From IMG/VR virus record IMGVR_UViG_3300009052_000034, positions 1 through 21,057 of that record: a stretch of DNA of 21,057 nt. One strand, given 5' to 3'. Of this stretch, positions 13,562 through 21,057 are shown in pieces. A program made the translations under genes and the position numbers. The stretch is from a virus. The notes beneath the pieces were generated by a model. That model did not search any database. It saw only the letters and a program-made list of their open reading frames with translations, and was not told the origin of the DNA. Numbering within the stretch: the first letter of the stretch is position 1; each line of letters starts with the position of its first letter.

Positions 13562-16363
13562 ATGTGGAATAATTTAAGATTTTTTAATGGTACTATTTCA
13601 GAGCTACAGTTAGTTCAAGACGAAAATAATGTCTGGGCAGGAACTGTATACTTACCTGAAGTATCTGCATCGTTATATGAGACAGTCAATCTTTTTATTT
13701 TAGAGGAATGTATTCAAAATAGCGATTTAGTTGTTAATAAACCTTTGTCGCCAGATAATATAATTAATACCTTTAAATTTTCATGGGAATTAACGAGACC
13801 TGATGAATCTGAAGATGTTATTATGTATGGCATGAGAATGAACAATGGTTCAGCGTTTGTTAAAGAAATTAAAACTCAAGAATTAGAATTAGCACCTAAT
13901 AGTAATATTGAATCCCAGGATGCTGATTTCTTTAAAACTATAACCGATCATGATAATGTTGCTTTACAAGTAAATATCGCAATTGCATCTGAAAACCCAG
14001 GTATTCATAAGAGGACTTTATTAGTTACTGCAGGGGATGTTGTGGTTGCTAGAATTAAATTTTATGGTGAAGTAGAAACAGAAGATGATAGATTTAAAGT
14101 ATTGCTTGCTAACTTAGGAGCATCTTTAGAAGCTGAAGACTTTATGATATTTAAGTCTCATGATATTTCTGAAATGCACCCTGATTATCAACTATTAAAC
14201 CAAAAGAGAAAGGAACTATTATTAGAACTTAATAATATTAAACCTTTTGTTGGTACATATAAAGCAATCTTAAATGCGATTGATTTCTTTGGCTATGATA
14301 AAATTACACTTAAAGAATATTGGATTAACATAGATAACGCATCGAAAACTTTCGGTAAGTTACATGCAATTCCAGTACCTAACTCATCTGTTAGGGGTGA
14401 AATGACTAGAAAGAGACTAAGATTTAAAGTACCTTCTAAAACACAAAAGAAAACTAGTAGGTTCTCATTAGTTTACAGACTAAACGAACCGAATGGAACT
14501 TTCGATCAGTGGGATTTTGCTAATGTTGATGAAGTCTTTGATTTCACACCAGAAGAAGTCCTAATCAAATTATATGGTTTAAAGAATAGATTACAAAGAG
14601 ATTTTTTACCCCTCGAATCTAAAATCGTAGACATTACAGGAGAAGGCGACTATTTCACTCAGAAGAATATGAACATGTGGAAGATTCAAAATCCAATTGG
14701 ATTCTTCTCAGAGGGACATAGGGTTAAATTTGATGTATGGCCAAGAGATAGAGATCTTTTTATTGAAGATACTTCAGTTGTTTTAAAATCTACATTAGAT
14801 CAAAACGATGCTGCTAGTAATTACGATGAATTCTTAACGTTAGGAATTGGTAATGAGTCTACTATATCAAATAAGAAAAGATCTGAAATAAAAAACATCT
14901 TTGAAGATTTTTATGGATCATACCACGATAGAACTTTAGAATCGTATAACCAAAACTTTTCAAATACTAATATACCGATAGGCTGTCCTGTTATTCTAGA
15001 TTCTACTGAATCTTGGGATGATATTTGGGACGAGGCTACTTTTGTATGGGACGATGCAGTTGATGCTAATCAAAACTTAAAAGTAACTTGGAATAATTGG
15101 TATAAAAGATGGGTATATGAAATTGAATGGATTATTGATGGGCCAAATGATTTTCATCAAGAGTACAGAGGTCCGGTTGATTATATAGATGATAATGGAC
15201 TTGCAGCAGATGACTATAAAAGATTACCGATTACTTTACCATACGTTGGAAACTACACGGTAGAGATGCGAATGTACGATCTATTTGGTCACATGTCATT
15301 CTATAAAAAATCAGATCTTTTTGAAGTTAAAGCAAAGGAATTAGAGTTATACGGAGTCTATAAATGGTTAGAAACTGATGCGAAGGGCAATGCAATTCCA
15401 TGGAATTCTAAAACATTAGACTGGGACCTATCAGGTGGCTACTGGGATATGCCACAAGACAATACCCAAAAGGTAGAAGATACTATTGCAACTTTATACC
15501 AAACCTTAGACAGGGCAAACTATTTACATAATGATACAATAGACCAGGGTTTAAGATTTTCAATGGTAAGAAGACATAAAGATCTATTCTCAGATACAGG
15601 TTATTCTGAAACTACAGGCCCTTATCAATGGGACGAATGCAGATTTAGATGGAAAGATACTGAACATAACTGGTGGGACAATTTAAGAGTTGGTCCGGAT
15701 TTAACAGCATCTTTTAAAATAGACTGGATTGAAAACGGAGATATACTTACAATTACTCACAAAAACCCTACAACAAACGTAGTTAGAACAGGAACACATG
15801 TAATCATGTCTCCGACACCAGCTGGCGTAAATGATACAGATGGTTGGAAATTAATAGCGAATGAATTAGAGGCATCGATAGATCCTGTAATTTCAAAGTT
15901 TAATTACAATCCTGTATTTAAAGATATAGATTCTGATAATGATATAGATTCATTAGATCAGTTCTACTATATTTTATGTACTGGGCAAGAATATTCTAAA
16001 AACTATGATTTTGAAACAGTAGCAATAGATACTGATTCAAATATTTCTGCGGTAAGTGGCGAGGTGCATGTAGTCCACTATAATCCGACATGGGATAACT
16101 TAAAAGTATTTAAAGACTATGCCGTGGTCGAAAGATCTACGCATTTGACTATATCAACTGACATTTCTAAGTTTCCTGGTGCTAGAAAACCAAAATGGAC
16201 TATCACCAATATAACTAACCCAGAAATTAATGATATATACTATAATAATATGTGGCTTACTTACATTTTTCAAGAACCGGGAGATTACTCGATTCAACTG
16301 GAAGCAGAAGACACGTATGGAAATAAGAACGTTGTAAAACGCAACATGTTAAAAGTAAAATAA
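13562..16363 (+). CDS. Large baseplate wedge protein, gp7-like by position, with PKD-like modules
   Basis: A 933-aa protein; T4 gp7 is 1032 aa and follows gp6, as here. Residues about 1-200 are beta-rich (NNVWAGTVYLPEVSASLYET). At about 207-255 is a helical motif (LLNQKRKELLLELNNIKPFV, then GTYKAILNAIDFFGYDKITL) that recurs in wedge proteins of T4-like phages. Two immunoglobulin/PKD-like stretches are visible: about 511-590 (WVYEIEWIIDGPNDFHQEYR and YVGNYTVEMRMYDLFGHMSF) and the last 64 residues (KPKWTITNITNPE ... EPGDYSIQLEAEDTYGNKN). Trp is frequent (WDDIWDEATFVWDDAV at about 480-495). The gp7 assignment rests on length and order more than on motif identity; a phage-specific tail protein with adhesive domains is the alternative. 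Confidence 0.55.
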   Translation: MWNNLRFFNGTISELQLVQDENNVWAGTVYLPEVSASLYETVNLFILEECIQNSDLVVNKPLSPDNIINTFKFSWELTRPDESEDVIMYGMRMNNGSAFVKEIKTQELELAPNSNIESQDADFFKTITDHDNVALQVNIAIASENPGIHKRTLLVTAGDVVVARIKFYGEVETEDDRFKVLLANLGASLEAEDFMIFKSHDISEMHPDYQLLNQKRKELLLELNNIKPFVGTYKAILNAIDFFGYDKITLKEYWINIDNASKTFGKLHAIPVPNSSVRGEMTRKRLRFKVPSKTQKKTSRFSLVYRLNEPNGTFDQWDFANVDEVFDFTPEEVLIKLYGLKNRLQRDFLPLESKIVDITGEGDYFTQKNMNMWKIQNPIGFFSEGHRVKFDVWPRDRDLFIEDTSVVLKSTLDQNDAASNYDEFLTLGIGNESTISNKKRSEIKNIFEDFYGSYHDRTLESYNQNFSNTNIPIGCPVILDSTESWDDIWDEATFVWDDAVDANQNLKVTWNNWYKRWVYEIEWIIDGPNDFHQEYRGPVDYIDDNGLAADDYKRLPITLPYVGNYTVEMRMYDLFGHMSFYKKSDLFEVKAKELELYGVYKWLETDAKGNAIPWNSKTLDWDLSGGYWDMPQDNTQKVEDTIATLYQTLDRANYLHNDTIDQGLRFSMVRRHKDLFSDTGYSETTGPYQWDECRFRWKDTEHNWWDNLRVGPDLTASFKIDWIENGDILTITHKNPTTNVVRTGTHVIMSPTPAGVNDTDGWKLIANELEASIDPVISKFNYNPVFKDIDSDNDIDSLDQFYYILCTGQEYSKNYDFETVAIDTDSNISAVSGEVHVVHYNPTWDNLKVFKDYAVVERSTHLTISTDISKFPGARKPKWTITNITNPEINDIYYNNMWLTYIFQEPGDYSIQLEAEDTYGNKNVVKRNMLKVK

Positions 16364-16366
16364 ATA
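16359..16366 (+). promoter_or_regulatory. AATAAATA box, T4 late-promoter-like
   Basis: AATAAATA followed by TAAA and the ATG at 16371, 12 nt from motif start to ATG. It overlaps the last codons and stop of the 933-aa gene. Confidence 0.4.
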
Positions 16367-16370
16367 TAAA

Positions 16371-16934
16371 ATGGCAAACATTACTGAAATTTTAGGTACA
16401 GACTCGGTTTCATCAACAAGACCCGTTATTAATAGTAACTTTGAATTGTTAAATGACGAATTGGCGTCTGTAACAGCATTATTAAACCCTGTGACTGGAG
16501 TCTTAAGCGGTTTAACATCTGCTACATCACAACAACTAAGCGTAGTTGATGGTACAACACTATTCGTTGTAAATTCATCTGGCGCTCAATTTGGTACAGC
16601 TGCAGCATTTACTAGCTCTGCGACATTTGGTGGTTCAATCATCAAATCAGGAGCATCTGGATCTGCAACTAACGGAACTGGCCAGTCAACACCTTCTAGT
16701 TTAAATAAGAGTACTTACTTTATTGATGAAGGCTTTCAACTTCCGGTTGGAGTTGACGGACAAGAAGTTACACTTATTAATGTAGCGAGTGCTTTAGTAG
16801 CAATCTCTGCTGGAACTGGTGCAACTCTTGGTGCAGCTACAATTGCGCTAAACAATGCAAATTCAACTATAACACTTAGAAGCTTTAACTCTAAATGGTA
16901 TATTATTGGTTCGCATAACGCAACAATATCGTAA
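16371..16934 (+). CDS. Small beta-rich tail or fibre protein
   Basis: A 187-aa protein. The N-terminus is a conserved-looking helix-type anchor (ILGTDSVSSTRPVINSNFEL then LNDELASVTALLNP), a pattern seen in phage proteins that trimerise on the baseplate ('SRPVINxNFxxLNDEL'). The middle is Ser/Thr/Gly/Ala-rich (TFGGSIIKSGASGSATNGTG). The C-terminal about 70 residues are strand-rich (FQLPVGVDGQEVTLINVASA, ATIALNNANSTITLRSFNSK, then WYIIGSHNATIS), a fold style common at the ends of tail fibre and virion decoration proteins. No signal peptide. A trimeric fibre or whisker-type component at the baseplate edge is the best guess. Confidence 0.55.
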   Translation: MANITEILGTDSVSSTRPVINSNFELLNDELASVTALLNPVTGVLSGLTSATSQQLSVVDGTTLFVVNSSGAQFGTAAAFTSSATFGGSIIKSGASGSATNGTGQSTPSSLNKSTYFIDEGFQLPVGVDGQEVTLINVASALVAISAGTGATLGAATIALNNANSTITLRSFNSKWYIIGSHNATIS

Positions 16935-16957
16935 ATTAAACAAAAACCAAACTGTAG

Positions 16958-18895
16958 ATGGCAACTCCGTTAGTTAGAATACCACAGCCGCAAGGTGGCA
17001 CAATGTATGCTTTTGCTTCATCAGCAAGAGATATTACCAGAGCGTTTAACAGTGCTGATATTAATTTTGAGTTTAGTAAATATGCTTTACTAGACTTACC
17101 TGATTTTACACAATCTGTTAATAATGAAAATTCAATTAATTTTGGATTAAATCTGAAGCAACCTTCTGGTCAGCCTTATGTGGCTGGCATGCCGAATGTG
17201 GATTTCGCACAAACATTTCAAAACTATGCATTAAATTTAGAAGAGCTTCTTTTAAATGATGATGATTATGACCCGATTATTTTAGCATCTGATGCTGAAA
17301 AGATCTTTTTTAAGTGGTTATCAGCATTAGGTGCAATAGATTTTAGACCGTCGGATTCTAATGAATCTTCGACTGGTGCTTATGCGGAGAATGACAACGC
17401 AATTTTAGGGGGATCAAATTATGATAGAGTGGTAAAGTATTTAGGTAGCATCGACGCAGAGAATGACGTTGCATACCAGGGAAATACATATCATGAAGTT
17501 TATATTAACGTACCAACATCGGTAGGTTATACTCCTCAAGTCTTATTTAAGCCTACTGACTATAATACAACAGCAACTAAATTATTTCCTAGCGATGTAA
17601 ATGCTGTAAATATAGAGGGTAGAGAGGGACAAACACACCCAGATCCTAATATTGACTTATTGCCAGTTGTAGATCAATGGACTGCTAATTCAGGTCCATT
17701 TTATGATGTGCAAACAAATGCTACAAATTCTGTACAAATAGATTGGGACACTGCTTCTTATGAGCAGATTCAAAATAATCCTGACGTTAAATCGTTATTG
17801 GATTATGCCAAAACTGGACAACAGTTCAGATTTAATGCCGTTTTAGTATACTATGATTTATATAGCTCTTCTGTACCTGCTAATAGATCTACAAATTTAT
17901 ATGGTATCTTAATATTAGATGATATTACAGATTCTCCAGGACCTGGTTCAAAGATACATGAACAAATTAAATTTAAGCCTAACGAAGTAACAGGCCTAAA
18001 TGGTAATGCATATTCTTTAAAGTTAAATCTTAAATTCAATTCATCTCTTGATAACGTAGGTGTTGAGACTAGTGTGAATGATTTCACTACATTCTCTATG
18101 GATTTATTCATGGACACTACTACAGCGCTTGAGAACGCGACTGATCTACTATTACAAGCTAATAATAGATATGGTGCACTTGCAGATAGATTTACTAATT
18201 TAGAAAATGTAATTTTAGGAACAGCTCAAGCTGCTCAACTAGAAACAAGAATAAAAGAATTAGAAGATGACTTTACTGCGTCTTCATTACAGTTACAAGA
18301 TTCAAATGCGCTATTAAGTTTAATTAATAATGCACATGAAAAAATTAATCAACTAATAGACGGTACAATCCCAGTAGAATTACAATATAACACAGATGTA
18401 ATATTCTCAGGTAAAGGTACTACAGTTGATAAATCAATCGCTGGTAAAATTAAAATTAATAACGAGGTTGAAGGTTATGTAGTATCTGATTTATACAAAT
18501 GGGATATTGCTTCTAAAATTACAACAGGAGTTTTAAATTCATCAAGCTTATTCGATAATTCACAGGCTAATCAATACGGAGTATGGGCTAAATTAAACCT
18601 TTACACTAATAGATTAAGTCTGAATAACATATTAAATAACGAGTCACTAAATAGTAGCCTAGATATATACATTGATGATTCCACTAACGGGTGGAAGAAA
18701 GGTCAAGTATTTAAAATAGCGATAGATACTATTGATGTAAATGGTAACAACATAAAGGTTTTAACTAACAAATCTGGAGGTTGGCAAAATATCGCAGACA
18801 TCGACCCATCACAGTTAATAACGACTAAACCTTACATTGAATTGGTTTGTATAGATCCAATAAACTATGTATTTGAAGTAGATATTTTAAGATAA
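16958..18895 (+). CDS. Large virion protein of the baseplate periphery, with a coiled-coil segment
   Basis: A 645-aa protein. It starts with PLVRIPQPQGGTMYAFASSA, then a mainly beta N-terminal half (SINFGLNLKQPSGQPYVAGM, FNAVLVYYDLYSSSVPANRS). Residues about 390-475 are heptad-like and helical (ATDLLLQANNRYGALADRFT, LETRIKELEDDFTASSLQLQ, LLSLINNAHEKINQLIDG), probably a trimeric coiled coil. The C-terminal about 160 residues are again beta-rich (WKKGQVFKIAIDTIDVNGNN). I do not recognise a family; T4 gp8 or gp10 are candidates only by gene order. The 23-nt gap before the ATG (16935-16957) holds no A/GATAAATA box, and the ATG is preceded by ACTGTAG. The next gene begins 1 nt after its stop. Confidence 0.6.
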   Translation: MATPLVRIPQPQGGTMYAFASSARDITRAFNSADINFEFSKYALLDLPDFTQSVNNENSINFGLNLKQPSGQPYVAGMPNVDFAQTFQNYALNLEELLLNDDDYDPIILASDAEKIFFKWLSALGAIDFRPSDSNESSTGAYAENDNAILGGSNYDRVVKYLGSIDAENDVAYQGNTYHEVYINVPTSVGYTPQVLFKPTDYNTTATKLFPSDVNAVNIEGREGQTHPDPNIDLLPVVDQWTANSGPFYDVQTNATNSVQIDWDTASYEQIQNNPDVKSLLDYAKTGQQFRFNAVLVYYDLYSSSVPANRSTNLYGILILDDITDSPGPGSKIHEQIKFKPNEVTGLNGNAYSLKLNLKFNSSLDNVGVETSVNDFTTFSMDLFMDTTTALENATDLLLQANNRYGALADRFTNLENVILGTAQAAQLETRIKELEDDFTASSLQLQDSNALLSLINNAHEKINQLIDGTIPVELQYNTDVIFSGKGTTVDKSIAGKIKINNEVEGYVVSDLYKWDIASKITTGVLNSSSLFDNSQANQYGVWAKLNLYTNRLSLNNILNNESLNSSLDIYIDDSTNGWKKGQVFKIAIDTIDVNGNNIKVLTNKSGGWQNIADIDPSQLITTKPYIELVCIDPINYVFEVDILR

Positions 18896-18896
18896 T

Positions 18897-21057
18897 ATGA
18901 ACACTAACAATTCCATATCTAATTCCTTAAAGAAGCTTTTAGAAATTAATACTAATTCTCTAAAGACATTTGAAAGAATCAACGAAGCAGTAACTACTAA
19001 TGCGAAATCTATTCCATTAGAAATACTGACCGACGAGGGTACTAAAATAGTATCAATTCCTGGGTTTGGTTATATGAAACAAGAATTACTAAGATTAGAT
19101 AATAATCTTAAAGCACTTGCTGGATTAGGAAAAGGTAGCACTAAAGTAAAATTACCAGATGGTACTTTTCAAAATATTATTACAACTTCATTAAAGACTC
19201 CTGCTAATGATATTACTACATTAGCTAGACCTACTTCATTTGCATCTAAAGCAAACTATTTTGCTGAAGACTTTTTAAACCCAATGTTAACTACATCTAT
19301 TGATGTAAGCGGTCAAATACCAAATGATACAGAAAGGATTCTTGTTAAAAGAATTTTATTCGATGGAACAAATCAAGTTGCTGTAGATTTCTTTAACGAG
19401 AATTACAGAGACCAGGATGGCATCGATTACTTAACGGCAATTAGAGATATTGTCAATAATAATATAGCATATACTCTTGACGAAGAATTAAGAGATATGC
19501 CTTATAGAACTACACAATATACTGGAAAGTTTGACGTTCTATCAATTTCAAATTCTAAGAGAGAAGTTATTGAAGCTGGTGTAACTAAAAAACAGGCTAT
19601 AAAATTATACACATTAGATAGCTTAACTTATTCAGATAATAATAAAGACTTAGACTCTACTGAATTACTTCGCGTAGGAGATCAATTGATGGTCACTGGC
19701 GGTTCTAAAAACACTAGATATGTAATTGACAGGCTGGATTCTTCGTCTAGACAGGTTGAGCTTAGATTAGTCGAAGGCTATGAAGCTATTAAAATTGGAG
19801 CAGGTACTTTATCTTTATCAATCTACAAGACTGAAGATAACAATTTAAGTATTGAAGTTCCTGTAGGATTTGATGAAAGAATCTTAATGTTTGTAAAAGC
19901 AGTTGATGCTGAATCAAAAATCTTAGCTGAGAAATGGTCGCCAGGTGCTGGATTCTATTCAAACGATTTAGAAGTATTACAAGAAGATGGTAGTATTATT
20001 TTCTTATCAGAATTCTATAAAGAGAACGTAGCTGACTTTGGTAAGTTTATTACTTCTATTAAAGAAGATAACATTCCTCCGGCAACAGTTGGTGTTACAC
20101 CAGATGCTCCGGAATTAAATGGAGAGAACTTTAAAGTAGTTCAAATCAATAAACATTTAACTGAAAATGATGCGGCTGATAAAATTAAGAAATTATCTGC
20201 TGATAAAATATCTGTACAAGAGGCTATTAAAAAGCTAGACGAAACGATTACTAAAAAGAGATCGGTTATTGCTAGTACTAAATATGCTTCTCAAGTACAA
20301 AAAGATAAAGATAAAAATGAGTTAATAGCTTTAATAGAAGAAAGAGCTTCTGAGGCAAAATTATATAACTCGATTGTAACACAAATACAAGCGTTATCTT
20401 CTTCTTCAAATGCAAAGAATATAAACCCTAAATATAGAGTTAGAGGTTTTTGGAAAGTGCCTACTGCAAAACAAGTTGCTGATACGTTAGATCAAGAAGT
20501 TGTACAATTTATTATACAATATAGATACCTATCAACATCCGGTAAAGCTGCAGAAGCTGCTCAATTAAAGTTTACTGTTGATGGTAGAGATAAATCTGCA
20601 ATCTTCTCGAACTGGAATGAGCGTAAAGGCAAGGTAAGACAAAGAGCTAAGACTATTAATAGCGATGGAACTATCGAAAAGAGGTTTACATGGCAAGCTA
20701 GTAAAATAGAAGACGGTCAAGAGATCAACTTTAATCAATTAGATATTGCAATTAATCAAGGAGAACTAGTAGAAATTAGAGCTAAATCTGTTTCTGAGGC
20801 TGGATTCCCTGGTAACCCAATAATGTCTGATTGGTCAGAGCCAGTAACTATTTCATTCCCAGAAGAAGAAATCGATACAACCGATGTTGCTGCAGTAGTT
20901 CAAGTTAATACTGCTGAATTAGCTAAGGTACAAATTACAGAGGAGTTAACTGGACAAGGTGTATTCACTCACGTTAGTGATGCATTTACTGCAAATGAAA
21001 ACTATTATGCTCACGTTGCAACTAATATTGCATCAGGGTTCTTATCTCCAGAACAAA
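18897..21057 (+). CDS. Large tail/baseplate protein with FnIII-like domain (3' end outside window)
   Basis: An ATG at 18897, 1 nt after the previous stop, opens a frame with no stop to the window end (720 complete codons). The N-terminus is MNTNNSISNSLKKLLEINTN. Residues about 60-410 are mixed beta (RVGDQLMVTGGSKNTRYVID, VEGYEAIKIGAGTLSLSIYK). Residues about 419-510 are a Lys/Glu-rich coiled-coil-like stretch (IKKLDETITKKRSVIASTKY). Residues about 511-656 look like a fibronectin type III domain: KYRVRGFWKVP, then VVQFIIQYRYLSTSGKAAEA, FSNW, then GELVEIRAKSVSEAGFPGNP and SDWSEPVTISFP. Domains of this kind in tailed phages often sit on the baseplate or tail exterior and touch carbohydrates. A gp10-like wedge or fibre-attachment protein is an inference from gene order. 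The protein is incomplete, so total length is unknown. Confidence 0.75.
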   Translation, partial: MNTNNSISNSLKKLLEINTNSLKTFERINEAVTTNAKSIPLEILTDEGTKIVSIPGFGYMKQELLRLDNNLKALAGLGKGSTKVKLPDGTFQNIITTSLKTPANDITTLARPTSFASKANYFAEDFLNPMLTTSIDVSGQIPNDTERILVKRILFDGTNQVAVDFFNENYRDQDGIDYLTAIRDIVNNNIAYTLDEELRDMPYRTTQYTGKFDVLSISNSKREVIEAGVTKKQAIKLYTLDSLTYSDNNKDLDSTELLRVGDQLMVTGGSKNTRYVIDRLDSSSRQVELRLVEGYEAIKIGAGTLSLSIYKTEDNNLSIEVPVGFDERILMFVKAVDAESKILAEKWSPGAGFYSNDLEVLQEDGSIIFLSEFYKENVADFGKFITSIKEDNIPPATVGVTPDAPELNGENFKVVQINKHLTENDAADKIKKLSADKISVQEAIKKLDETITKKRSVIASTKYASQVQKDKDKNELIALIEERASEAKLYNSIVTQIQALSSSSNAKNINPKYRVRGFWKVPTAKQVADTLDQEVVQFIIQYRYLSTSGKAAEAAQLKFTVDGRDKSAIFSNWNERKGKVRQRAKTINSDGTIEKRFTWQASKIEDGQEINFNQLDIAINQGELVEIRAKSVSEAGFPGNPIMSDWSEPVTISFPEEEIDTTDVAAVVQVNTAELAKVQITEELTGQGVFTHVSDAFTANENYYAHVATNIASGFLSPEQ

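Noticed and set aside
17851-18117. Minus-strand 88-aa frame inside the 645-aa gene
   Set aside because: No start context, no recognisable domain, and entirely within a well-supported plus-strand gene.
16371-18895. Prophage-style lysogeny or integrase signals near the fibre genes
   Set aside because: Nothing in the window resembles an integrase, repressor or attachment site; a lytic T4-like phage fits better.

Overview
The window reads as part of the tail/baseplate region of an AT-rich, T4-like (contractile-tailed) bacteriophage genome. The anchors are a gp27-like hub, a gp5-type OB-fold spike, a gp25-family wedge protein and a gp6-type (baseplate J-like) wedge protein, followed by large beta-rich wedge or tail-periphery proteins. 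A Bacteroidota (Flavobacteriia-like) host is my inference. It rests on three things: start codons are preceded by A/T-rich sequence with no GGAGG-type Shine-Dalgarno; the phage carries an S1-like protein whose N-terminal linker resembles Bacteroidota ribosomal protein S1; and a small HExxH protein resembles a family I associate with that phylum. No integrase, transposase, tRNA, rRNA or CRISPR array was seen.

Layout. 1-555: 3' end of a Gly/Ser/Asn-rich protein. 565-4359: hub module (gp27-like protein, a tube-initiator-like protein with a repeat-rich tail, and the gp5-like spike without lysozyme). 4362-6236: a 624-aa unknown immediately after the spike. 6233-7061: two small genes on the minus strand, each immediately preceded by the same perfect 52-bp repeat, probably a promoter/leader cassette; one is a SWIM zinc-finger protein. 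7174-10233: plus-strand accessory genes, namely an HExxH membrane-associated protein, a four-domain S1-like protein, and an amidoligase-like (glutamine-synthetase-fold) protein with a C-terminal beta-solenoid. 10235-16363: structural module with a 280-aa protein, gp25, gp6, an 89-aa protein and a 933-aa gp7-like protein. 16371-21057: beta-rich tail or fibre-type proteins, the last (FnIII-like) running off the right edge.

How it fits together. Hub plus spike form the centre of the baseplate; gp25, gp6 and the gp7-like protein form the wedges around it; the last three proteins probably sit at the baseplate periphery. The stretch at 6233-10233 interrupts this module with genes that look like host-takeover or modification functions. 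A recurring A/GATAAATA box lies 11-14 nt before five plus-strand starts. It resembles the T4 late promoter TATAAATA but is so close to the ATG that transcripts would be nearly leaderless, which is notable in a phage carrying its own S1-like protein.

There is no gene-free stretch longer than about 112 bases. All family assignments are by eye, without database searches.
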